Shown here one piece after another: positions 1 through 6,915 of a stretch of DNA of 7,988 nucleotides (positions are counted from its first letter, which is position 1; the number at the start of each line of letters is the position of its first letter). The notes beneath the pieces were generated by a model that worked only from the letters and a program-made list of their open reading frames with translations, did no database searches and was not told where the DNA came from. The stretch spans positions 1 to 7,988 of the forward strand of contig CAJBSQ010000280.1 of assembly GCA_903958265.1 (NCBI GenBank). The letters run 5' to 3'. Source of the DNA: an uncultured Planctomycetaceae bacterium. Lineage in GTDB: Bacteria; Planctomycetota; Planctomycetia; Pirellulales; UBA1268. The position numbers and the translations under genes were made by a program.

Positions 1-432
1 CGCAACGTCCATGTCGGCATCCGCCACGCCACCGGTCTGTCCTGAGTTGTTGAGCCCCCAGAGACGGGAGTACGACGGGTCGTTCGGGGTCGCCGAGGTG
101 GTGATCACGAAATCGGGTTCCACATACCGCACACCCGCCGTGGCGGCGGCCCAGCCGCGGACATCGGCGACGCTGGCGGCGGGGGCCTGCAACGCCAGGA
201 AGCCTTCGCCGAGCGACGCGGTGCTCCACCCCGGCCGCACGGCCACCGACGAAGCGTCATCCGCCCGAATGATCCAGGCATCGGCCTTCACGGCATGGCG
301 TTGGCCATCCCACGCCAGTTCCCGAACCGCGGCCCCGAAATCGGCGGCCAGCAGGGCTCGCGGTTCCAGTTGCTCCAGCCGAGAAAGGACTCCATGGCGA
401 CGACGAGAAGGCAGGCGACTGGATCGGGACAT
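1..432 (-). CDS. S8 (subtilisin-like) peptidase with LEPR-XLL N-terminus, 5' part only
   Basis: Reading the minus strand from the ATG at 432 gives 144 codons open to the window edge, so the catalytic part lies outside. Residues 19-31 read LEQLEPRALLAAD, the LEPR-XLL motif found near the N-terminus of large exported planctomycete proteins. It follows an Arg-rich start (MSRSSRLPSRRRHG) rather than an ordinary hydrophobic signal peptide. Residues about 74-110 look like the end of a subtilase propeptide, finishing in VRYVEPDFVI. Residues 116-131 (PNDPSYSRLWGLNNSGQ) match the stretch that usually opens the mature S8 domain just before the catalytic Asp region. The Asp, His and Ser of the triad are not in view, so activity cannot be judged. 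A GAGGG (437-441) four bases before the ATG may be the ribosome binding site. The likely role is an extracellular or cell-surface protease. The family call is fairly firm; substrate and total length are unknown. Confidence 0.82.
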   Translation of the reverse strand, partial: MSRSSRLPSRRRHGVLSRLEQLEPRALLAADFGAAVRELAWDGQRHAVKADAWIIRADDASSVAVRPGWSTASLGEGFLALQAPAASVADVRGWAAATAGVRYVEPDFVITTSATPNDPSYSRLWGLNNSGQTGGVADADMDVA

Positions 433-436
433 GATG

Positions 437-441
437 CCCTC
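437..441 (-). promoter_or_regulatory. Candidate ribosome binding site of the S8 peptidase
   Basis: GAGGG on the minus strand lies four bases before the ATG at 432. The spacing is short but workable. It supports this start for the peptidase, which is also supported by the motif 20 residues downstream. Confidence 0.35.
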
Positions 442-509
442 GTGATGATGGAGAAAGACGCGGCGGCTCACCGCGGCGTCGAGGAGTGACCAATCCCTGA
501 CCGATCATG

Positions 510-538
510 AGTCTAGATTACTCGTCGGTTCCCGCCAA
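510..538 (-). promoter_or_regulatory. Weak sigma-70-like promoter candidate before the S8 peptidase
   Basis: On the minus strand TTGGCG (538-533) and TAGACT (515-510) are separated by 17 bases, each matching four of six consensus positions. The -10-like box sits in the only AT-richer patch of the gap and overlaps a small dyad (GAGT at 509-512 and ACTC at 520-523). It would give a leader of roughly 70 bases. A match this weak can arise by chance, so this is only a candidate. Confidence 0.2.
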
Positions 539-550
539 CGGCGGCACGAG
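521..550 (-). terminator. GC-rich hairpin after the rhamnosidase gene, terminator-like without T-tract
   Basis: About 18 bases after the rhamnosidase stop, the minus strand can fold as CTCGT / G / CCGCC / GTT / GGCGG / GAACCG / ACGAG. This is two 5-bp stems separated by a 1/6 internal loop and closed by a 3-base loop. No T-run follows, so it is not a typical intrinsic terminator. It could slow or end transcription with Rho, protect the 3' end of the message, or be chance pairing in GC-rich DNA. Confidence 0.28.
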
Positions 551-567
551 CCGAGCTGTCCTAGGCG

Positions 568-3500
568 TCACCGTCCGACGAACCGGTACTCCCCCGAGCC
601 GACTTCGAGGATGACCTCGCCAGCCCCCGCCTCGACGACCTTCACCCCCGGCACGTCGCCGGCGGCCACCGGCTGCCCGTCGCCCCGGCCGCCCACCCCT
701 GTCGGCTCCCCCTCGGTGACAGTCGCCGCATCACGGGCCGGCACGTGGACCACCGCCGTGGTGTTGGCTGGAATCCTGACCCGCATCTCGATGCCGCCGT
801 CGATCCGCCGCCAGTGGCTCTGGATGGGACCCCGCGGGCCCTCGTAGTCGGCCTTCACCCAATCGATGACCGCCCGCTGGGGGTTGCTGCCAGACGTGGG
901 CGGCCGGGGCCGGATCCGAATCCGCGCGAAGGCCGCGTCGATCGTGTCGATCCCCGCGAGCGTGCGAAAGCCCCACTCCATCGCCGCGCCGAAGGCGTAG
1001 TGGCTGAAGCTGTTCATCGCGGCGTTGTTCTTCCCGGTCGCCCCCTCGAAGCCGTGCTCCCGCGTAAAACTGTCCCACCGCTCCCAGACGCTGGTGGCTC
1101 CCTGCTCCACCTCGTATCCCCAGCTCGGAAACTCACGGCTCTGGAAGAGCCGGCAGGCGAGGTCGTGATGGCCGTGGGCCGAGAGCACCGGCAGAATCGC
1201 CTTCGTGCCGAGGAAGCCGGTCGCCATCCGAAAGCCGTTCTTCTCGATCCGGCCGGCGAGCTGCTGCGCCACGGCGGCGGTCTTCTCATCCGGTACGAGC
1301 CCCATCTCGAGCGCGAGCACGCAGGCCGTTTGTGTGTCGACGGCCACCATGCCGTCGGCGCGGAGATAGTTCCGGCGAAACGACGCGGCCAGATCCTCGA
1401 ATCGGCGGCGATACGCGGCTCCCTCCGCGGCCTTGCCGAGCATGAAGGCCATCTGCGTCATCATCCGCGCCGACTGGGCGTGCTCGCAGAGGTCGATGAA
1501 GGCGGTCGGCGTGGTCTCGTCCACGTTGAGCCAGTCACCCCACTCGTTGCCCGCGGCCACGCCCTCGAGCTTCGGGTCGAGCCGAGCCCGCCAATCCATG
1601 AACGTCTTCATCGACTCCCAGTGCCGCTCCACCAGCCGCCGGTCGCCGTAGACCGTGGCCATCGTCCACGGACAGATGACGCCTGCATCGGTCCAGGCCG
1701 TGCCGAACGTGGCGCCGGGCTTCCCGTGCGCGAAGGGATAGGGGGCGTAGTCGGGATACGCGCCGGCGTCGACGCCGTCTTGCCGCTGGGCCTCGCGGAC
1801 GTCGTCGATCCACTTCGTGAAGAAGGCGGCCACGTCGGCGTTGAACGTCGCTGTGCGGGCGTAGATCTGGGCGTCTCCCATCCAGCCGAGCCGCTCATCC
1901 CGCTGCGGGCAGTCGGTCGGCACCTCGATGAAGTTGGCCCGCTGCGTCCACTGCGTGTTCCGCCAGAATCGGGTCAGCAGGTCGTCGCTGCAGGCGAACC
2001 GGCCGACCAGCGGCGTGTCGTTGTGGAGCACGAGGCCCATCACGGTATCCAGCGGCGGCAGCGTGCCGGCCGGCAGGCCCGTCACCTCCACGAACTGGAA
2101 GCCGTGGTAGGTGAATCGCGGCGTCCAGGTCTCCACACCGCCGCCCTTGCAGACATAGGTGTCGGTGGCCCGGGCCTTCCGCAGGTTCTCCGTCATCAGC
2201 CGGCCGTCTGGATGGAGCATCTCGCCGTGGCGGAGCGTGATCTCGGTGCCGGCCGCCGCGGTCACCTTCAGCTGAACCACGCCGGCGAAGTTCTGTCCGA
2301 AATCGAAGATGAAGATGCCGGGCTTCCACTCCGTCACGCGCGTCGCCGCCAACTCCTGCGTGACGCGAATCGGCGGGGCTGCATACGACACGATCTCGGC
2401 CGGCTTCACGAAGCCCACGCGCACCTCGCGGCTCAGGCCCGGCTCGAAGAACGGCGCCCGCTCGGCGGCATTCGCCTCGGCCAGCACGGCCGCCTGCCAG
2501 GCCGACGTATCCCCGGAGGCTGATTCACGATCACTGGAGGCTGATGGCGTGTCCCAGCCGGCGAGTTCGCGACGGGCGTCGGACCGCTCACCCATCAGCA
2601 GGTCGGCCTCCCGGGTCGGCCCCGAGTCGGTCACCTGCCACGAGGGATCGGTGACGATGCTCTCCCGCGAGCCGTCGGCGTAGTCGATGTCGAGTTGGCA
2701 GAGGATCGCCGGCGTCGTGCCGTAGATGTTCCGCCCGGTCTTGTGCGGCCCATAGCCCACGAGCAGGCCGTAGCCCACGTACCCTGCATACCAGCCATCG
2801 GCCACCGTCGCACCCAGGCAGTGCGGCCCCGCAGCCGCCAGCAGGCCCGTGACGTCGTGCGACCGGGCATGGACTCGCCGGTGGTAGTCGGCCCAGCCGG
2901 GCTCGAAGAGATCCTCGCTCACGCGACGGCCGTCGATCGACCAGTCCACGATGCCGAGCGCCGTGCCGTGGAGCACCGCCCGCTTCACCGGCTTCGCCGT
3001 GGCGAACGGCTTGCGGTACTGACGGGCCGGCGGCAGGTGGAGTTTCCTCGGCTCCGCATGGAGCGGTGCCTGCTCGCGGGCCGAGATCCAGCGGCCTTTC
3101 CAGTCGGCCGCTTCGAGGAGGCCAAGCGAGAACGCCGCCGGCTCGCTCCAGGGCGACTCGCGGCCGTCGCGATCCCAGGCCATCACCTTCCAACACACCC
3201 GGTCACCGCTCGCCAACGGTTTTCCGGCATAGGCGATCCCGAGCGTCTCGCCCGAGTCGACCCGGCCGGAATCCCAGCGATCGGCCATGCCGGGCTCGAG
3301 CAACGCCGGTTCGCTCGCCGCGAGAATGCGATAGGCCGTCTGCCGCTGGCCGCGGTCGGCGTCGGGGGCGGTCACGATCCAGGAGAGCCGCGGCTCGCGG
3401 CTGCCGATGCCCTGCGGTTCCTCCAGCCACTCGCACTCGAGTGCCATCAACGCGATGCCCCGTGCAGCATCGCCGCCCACGGCCGTCATCAACGTCGTGC

Positions 3501-5226
3501 CGACGGCCTCGATCGCCACACCGGCCGGCGGCGTGACCCACGACCGGAGCGTGCCATCGGGTCGCCGCTCGTGCCGCACGCGGATCGGGCCCTGGGGGGT
3601 CGGATAGCTGCCCTCGGCCCAGTCGAGGTCGCCGAGCACCGGGGCGATCCGCGCCGTGGTGAAGCCCGGCGCTGCCGGTGACACACCGAGCACGTGCCGG
3701 CTGAGCCATGCCGTGGGCCCGCTCGCCCACCCGTGGCAGAGGCTGTGGCGAAAGCCCTCGTAGCAGTAGGCACCGCAGTCGCCATGGATATCCTTCCTGC
3801 CCTCGGGCACCAGCTCGTCGATCCGCGTGGCGTTCTTCGTCCACGCCAGGTCGAAATCCTCCCAGAACGTGGTCGCGCCCAGGTCGAGCATTCCGCCCCA
3901 GTAGGTGCGGATCAGGTCGAGCGCGGCCTTCTCGCGGCCCCCCTTCGCCAGCGCGTTCAACACATAGAAACCGTAGAACGTCGACACGCCCGTGGAACCG
4001 CCCGGCAGGAGCACGGCATCGGCCGTTTCCTGCGCATCCCGCATGCCCGCGAGGGCCACCAGCGCCGCCCCGCTCTTCGAACCGTTCGCCTCGGGCACCA
4101 CCTTTCGCCCGCGGTCGGCCGCAGCGCGGCAGATCCCCGCCACGCGGTCGTCACCGAGTTCCGTCATCAGCCGGGTGCCGGCATCCAGCGTCATCACGAG
4201 CAACGCCTGCAGGCCGGCCGTCACCCCCTGCTGATTCGGCGAACTCGGCCAGTCGAGGAATCGCATCCCGTCGATCCGCTCGCGGCCGTCGGGGCCCACG
4301 AGCGTCGCCAGCCGCTCCAGCAGCGCCGCCAGGTAGGGCTTCTGGGCCTCGAGATAGTCCCGGTCGCCGTGGTGCATCCACATCTCCTCGTGGATCAGCA
4401 CCCACCACATCGAATAGCTGGAGATGCCGTTCATCCACGTTGGCAGGGGCGTCGCGTCGCGGGTGAGGTCGAGCGAGGCGGGCGCCACGTCGTTGAACCC
4501 GAACACCGCGTTGATCGTGCTCACCTCGGGGTGCATGTCGCCGATCCACACGAGGCGATCCCGCTTGATGCCGTCCCAGAGGTAGTCCTGCATGCAGAGG
4601 TGGACGGTGTCGGCCCCCACCTCCCAGATGCGGTTGAGCCGCTCGTCGGAGCAGCGAAACGACCCGAGTCGGGGCACGTCGCGGATGCCGAGCACGGCCC
4701 GCACCTGCGTGAGCCGCACGGGGCGGTCGGGGTCCATCGCGTCGATCCGCACGAACCGGAAGCCGCTCGGGCCGACCGTCTGCGTGCCCAGCCAGGGCAG
4801 CGTGACGATCTGGTCGCGGACGGCGTGGTCGTTGCCGGCGTTCTTCTGGCCGCCGAGTTCGGCCATCGCCTCGCTCGCCGACTCGCCAAACCTGACCCGC
4901 GCCCGCACCGGCTCCTTGCCGGGCGTGAGCGGCGTGATGAGCTGCACGTGCCCCTGGATCTCGCGGCCGAAGTCGAGGAGCACGCCACCGGTGGAGCCGC
5001 GCGTGGTGGTGATCACGCACGGCGGCAACCGCGACTCGAGCAGCGGCTGCCCAGACTGCGGGGCGAGGAGTGTCTGCGTGTCGCTCACACCCTGCTCGCT
5101 CTGCCAGACCACCCGCACCGGCTCGATGAAGAACTCCGTGATCGGCGACCGCTTTCCCGTCCCCGGCTGGTCGGCCGCGGCTCCTGCGACCATCAGGAGC
5201 CAGACCACAACTGCGACGTACTGCAT
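568..5226 (-). CDS. Exported tandem GH78 alpha-L-rhamnosidase (two catalytic modules fused)
   Basis: This 1552-residue protein should hydrolyse terminal alpha-L-rhamnose outside the cytoplasm. Residues 1-19 form a signal peptide (hydrophobic core VVVWLLMVAGAAA, cleavage probably before D19). The first module, about 35-590, has a beta-sandwich (LLDFGREIQGHVQL, 83-96), a six-hairpin barrel from about 186 to 515 with DGIKRDRLVWIGD at 218-230 and TTFWEDFD at 452-459, and a C-terminal beta domain. The second, about 597-1552, is a full multidomain GH78: Fn3-like (597-705), N-terminal carbohydrate-binding-like (745-925), beta-sandwich (DFGQNFAGVVQL, 975-986), barrel (1075-1420) and C-terminal beta domain. 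By comparison with known GH78 enzymes, likely acid/base pairs are D223/E456 and E1111/E1382. GH78 proteins normally have one module and 500-1100 residues, so this is a fusion. An in-frame TGA two codons upstream fixes the ATG as start; the only SD-like run, GGGGG, is about 10 bases away. Linkage and polymer specificity are not readable. Confidence 0.92.
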   Translation of the reverse strand: MQYVAVVVWLLMVAGAAADQPGTGKRSPITEFFIEPVRVVWQSEQGVSDTQTLLAPQSGQPLLESRLPPCVITTTRGSTGGVLLDFGREIQGHVQLITPLTPGKEPVRARVRFGESASEAMAELGGQKNAGNDHAVRDQIVTLPWLGTQTVGPSGFRFVRIDAMDPDRPVRLTQVRAVLGIRDVPRLGSFRCSDERLNRIWEVGADTVHLCMQDYLWDGIKRDRLVWIGDMHPEVSTINAVFGFNDVAPASLDLTRDATPLPTWMNGISSYSMWWVLIHEEMWMHHGDRDYLEAQKPYLAALLERLATLVGPDGRERIDGMRFLDWPSSPNQQGVTAGLQALLVMTLDAGTRLMTELGDDRVAGICRAAADRGRKVVPEANGSKSGAALVALAGMRDAQETADAVLLPGGSTGVSTFYGFYVLNALAKGGREKAALDLIRTYWGGMLDLGATTFWEDFDLAWTKNATRIDELVPEGRKDIHGDCGAYCYEGFRHSLCHGWASGPTAWLSRHVLGVSPAAPGFTTARIAPVLGDLDWAEGSYPTPQGPIRVRHERRPDGTLRSWVTPPAGVAIEAVGTTLMTAVGGDAARGIALMALECEWLEEPQGIGSREPRLSWIVTAPDADRGQRQTAYRILAASEPALLEPGMADRWDSGRVDSGETLGIAYAGKPLASGDRVCWKVMAWDRDGRESPWSEPAAFSLGLLEAADWKGRWISAREQAPLHAEPRKLHLPPARQYRKPFATAKPVKRAVLHGTALGIVDWSIDGRRVSEDLFEPGWADYHRRVHARSHDVTGLLAAAGPHCLGATVADGWYAGYVGYGLLVGYGPHKTGRNIYGTTPAILCQLDIDYADGSRESIVTDPSWQVTDSGPTREADLLMGERSDARRELAGWDTPSASSDRESASGDTSAWQAAVLAEANAAERAPFFEPGLSREVRVGFVKPAEIVSYAAPPIRVTQELAATRVTEWKPGIFIFDFGQNFAGVVQLKVTAAAGTEITLRHGEMLHPDGRLMTENLRKARATDTYVCKGGGVETWTPRFTYHGFQFVEVTGLPAGTLPPLDTVMGLVLHNDTPLVGRFACSDDLLTRFWRNTQWTQRANFIEVPTDCPQRDERLGWMGDAQIYARTATFNADVAAFFTKWIDDVREAQRQDGVDAGAYPDYAPYPFAHGKPGATFGTAWTDAGVICPWTMATVYGDRRLVERHWESMKTFMDWRARLDPKLEGVAAGNEWGDWLNVDETTPTAFIDLCEHAQSARMMTQMAFMLGKAAEGAAYRRRFEDLAASFRRNYLRADGMVAVDTQTACVLALEMGLVPDEKTAAVAQQLAGRIEKNGFRMATGFLGTKAILPVLSAHGHHDLACRLFQSREFPSWGYEVEQGATSVWERWDSFTREHGFEGATGKNNAAMNSFSHYAFGAAMEWGFRTLAGIDTIDAAFARIRIRPRPPTSGSNPQRAVIDWVKADYEGPRGPIQSHWRRIDGGIEMRVRIPANTTAVVHVPARDAATVTEGEPTGVGGRGDGQPVAAGDVPGVKVVEAGAGEVILEVGSGEYRFVGR
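2503..2544 (-). repeat. Imperfect 21-base tandem repeat inside the rhamnosidase gene
   Basis: Two adjacent seven-codon units encode SASSDRE (residues 895-901) and SASGDTS (902-908). Both begin with the identical ten bases ATCAGCCTCC (counting one base upstream), offset by exactly 21. The repeat sits in a loop of the second module's N-terminal domain, where GH78 proteins usually have a short link of the type GWD...DDSAW. The Ser-rich insertion therefore lengthens a surface loop without breaking the frame. It uses TCA, CGT and AGT codons that are uncommon in the rest of this GC-rich gene. Confidence 0.6.
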
Positions 5227-5321
5227 GGCTCATCGACCCCCAACGCGAAACGGATGAATGGACGGGAGAAACTGTGTCGTGCTCGGTGTCGGCAGTCTAT
5301 CCGGGTCGACCGCGGACGACG

Positions 5322-6641
5322 TCACTGCGGGACGTCAACCACGAAGATCTGATTCCACGTGCGGCCGTCGACGGCGACGACCTTCCGCGCATACGCGATC
5401 CGCCTGCCATCGGGGGAGATCACGCAGGCCTCGGGCCGCGGGCCCATGCCGTCGCGAGCCGCCGCCGTGAGGCGGGTCACGTCGCCGCTACCGGCATCGA
5501 CGAGGCAGACACTGCCATCGATCACGCAGGCCAGCCGCTCGCTGTCGGGGCTCCAGGAAAAGGCGCTGGCGATGCCCACGGCGTCAGCAGTGACCTGCCG
5601 CGGAACGCCACCCGCGGGACTGACGGTGAAGAGCTGCACGATCCCGGCGTCATCCCGCATCAACAACGCAATCCGAGTACCGTCGGGGCTCGATCGCAGC
5701 CAGTGCCGCGGCCCCTGAATGCCGGGATACCTGCGGTCGGCCGTGCGCGTGAGCCGCCGCTGCCGCACGCCGCGGGGTGGAGCAGGACGCGTGGTCGCCG
5801 TGCCCGCTACGGGCCCCTCGCCGGCGGTCGCGAGATCGGCGAGTTCGTCGGGCAGGTCGACCACGAAGACCTCGCTGATCGTCTCGCCCATGGTCGTCAC
5901 CACGTGCCCCTGGAAGGCGATCGCCCGCCGCTGCCGCACGCCGTCGGCGTTGGCGTAGCCTGCCTCTCCGATCCACGCCTCCTCGAAGGCCTTCGAGATC
6001 TCGTCGCTCCCCGGCGACGGCGCGTCGGTGAGCCGGGAAACGAGCACCGTGAAGGCTGACCCATCGTGGTTCCGCGGATGCGTTGTCGGCACCGTCGTGG
6101 GCCTGCCGCAGGCGCTGACGCCGACACCTCGCAGGCTCCGCTCGCCCCCCTGCCCGGCCTCGGCCGCCGCCTCGAGCACCGCATCCTCATACGTGCTGCT
6201 CACCGCGGCGCCGTCTGGCGAGAACACATGGAGGTGGGTGCCGCCGCGGAGAGCACCGGCCGTGAACGGCGGCATCAGGTCGCGGGCGTCGAGGTTCTCG
6301 GCCACGCCCGGACGCGACGTGCGGACGACGACTCCCTGCCGCCGCGCCGCCCCGTATGACCAGTCCGTCGTGGGCCGCTCCGGGCCCAGAATGAAGACCA
6401 GGCGGTCGTCCACCGGACTGTGCGTCACCACGCCACAGCAGGCCCCCTCCCGCGACTCGTAGAGCACCTCGACCCGGCCCGTGGTCACCTCCACGCGTTC
6501 GATGCGCGTGCCGTCGAAGACCGAGCCGTCGGAGGCGGAACGGACGTCGTAGGCAATCCACCGCGAGTCGGGCGACCAGACGCCGCTGTTGGTGAGCACG
6601 TGGCCATGCGGGGCAGTAGTGATCTGATGCGGCTCGGGCAT
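5322..6641 (-). CDS. yidR: DUF3748 (YidR-like) TolB/WD40-type beta-propeller protein
   Basis: This 439-residue protein matches the Escherichia coli YidR family (DUF3748) along its length: HVLTNSGVWSPDSRWIAYDVR near the start (14-34, here WSPDSRW at 22-28), LRGGTHLHVFSPDG (131-144), PGSDEISKAFEEAWIG (210-225), APPRGVRQRRLT (287-298) and PRHWLRSSPDGTRIALLMRDD (311-331, shown here only to mark blades). Recurrent SPD signatures at 23, 141, 318, 364 and 410 mark TolB-like propeller blades. There is no signal peptide, so it probably stays in the cytoplasm, unlike true TolB. The biochemical function of the family is unknown; the database label 'biopolymer transporter Tol' reflects fold only. H136 and H138 appear conserved with E. 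coli and could form part of a binding or metal site. It lies 52 bases after the small membrane protein and 95 before the rhamnosidase. No strong SD sequence precedes the ATG, although GGCGG lies about six bases upstream. Confidence 0.85.
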   Translation of the reverse strand: MPEPHQITTAPHGHVLTNSGVWSPDSRWIAYDVRSASDGSVFDGTRIERVEVTTGRVEVLYESREGACCGVVTHSPVDDRLVFILGPERPTTDWSYGAARRQGVVVRTSRPGVAENLDARDLMPPFTAGALRGGTHLHVFSPDGAAVSSTYEDAVLEAAAEAGQGGERSLRGVGVSACGRPTTVPTTHPRNHDGSAFTVLVSRLTDAPSPGSDEISKAFEEAWIGEAGYANADGVRQRRAIAFQGHVVTTMGETISEVFVVDLPDELADLATAGEGPVAGTATTRPAPPRGVRQRRLTRTADRRYPGIQGPRHWLRSSPDGTRIALLMRDDAGIVQLFTVSPAGGVPRQVTADAVGIASAFSWSPDSERLACVIDGSVCLVDAGSGDVTRLTAAARDGMGPRPEACVISPDGRRIAYARKVVAVDGRTWNQIFVVDVPQ

Positions 6642-6693
6642 GGGGACCGCCGAGGAGTGGTGTCGCGAGGGAGCGTTCAGTCCGCCGCGCGAT

Positions 6694-6891
6694 TCACTCC
6701 ACCTTCATCCAGAAGGGGGCGGCGACGAACCAGGCGACCGTCGAGACGAGCATGATCGCCTTGACGGTGTCGAGCGGCAGCGCGGGCGACCCCGCCTGCC
6801 CCGCCGCGATCGACTGGAGCATGAACACGGCCGGCGGCACGATCGTGCCCGCCAGCGCGAGAAGCCCGACAGACGTGGCAGCCATCTTCAT
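6694..6891 (-). CDS. Small two-helix membrane protein downstream of the permease, function unknown
   Basis: The 65-residue product has two predicted membrane helices, about 5-27 (SVGLLALAGTIVPPAVFML region) and about 43-62 (VKAIMLVSTVAWFVAAPFWM). A short Gly/Ala/Ser/Pro link (30-39) joins them, and the C-terminus is charged (KVE). I do not recognise a named family. The gene looks real for three reasons: AAGGAT lies eight bases before the ATG at 6891; it starts 24 bases after the permease stop; and its composition is purely hydrophobic, as expected of a membrane protein. The N-terminal MKMAATSVGLLALAG could also be read as an uncleaved signal anchor. Small two-helix proteins next to secondary transporters are known in other families, such as YhdT beside the pantothenate symporter PanF. 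A role as an accessory or stabilising subunit of the neighbouring permease is therefore reasonable but unproven. Confidence 0.72.
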   Translation of the reverse strand: MKMAATSVGLLALAGTIVPPAVFMLQSIAAGQAGSPALPLDTVKAIMLVSTVAWFVAAPFWMKVE

Positions 6892-6898
6892 GGTGAGT

Positions 6899-6904
6899 AT
6901 CCTT
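6899..6904 (-). promoter_or_regulatory. Ribosome binding site of the small membrane protein
   Basis: AAGGAT on the minus strand is followed by seven to eight bases and then the ATG at 6891. It is the clearest Shine-Dalgarno sequence in the window. It lies within the 24-base gap after the permease stop, which argues that the small ORF is translated from the permease message and favours the ATG at 6891 over the second Met two codons later. Confidence 0.6.
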
Positions 6905-6915
6905 CGGTCGGTGAT

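Noticed and set aside
11..445. 144-codon plus-strand frame at the left edge
   Set aside because: It is antisense to the S8 peptidase N-terminus, whose LEPR-XLL and propeptide motifs make the minus-strand reading certain enough.
745..2523. 592-codon open frame on the plus strand
   Set aside because: It lies wholly antisense to the GH78 gene. Its product is rich in Arg, His, Gly and Pro with no domain, as expected when a GC-rich gene is read on the opposite strand.
2695..3681. 328-codon plus-strand frame over the middle of the GH78 gene
   Set aside because: It has the same shadow character, and the opposite strand carries clear GH78 motifs throughout.
4151..5233. 360-codon minus-strand frame starting at an ATG just before the GH78 ATG
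   Set aside because: It is shifted relative to the GH78 frame and its product is Arg/Ala-rich without domains. The frame from 5226 has a signal peptide and GH78 motifs.
5227..5321. Possible terminator or promoter in the 95-base gap before the GH78 gene
   Set aside because: Only short palindromes (GTCGAC, CCGCGG) and no stem with a T-run or a convincing -35/-10 pair were found.
3694..5352. 552-codon open frame on the plus strand
   Set aside because: It is antisense to the first GH78 module, has a low-complexity Arg/His/Ala-rich product, and has no recognisable family.
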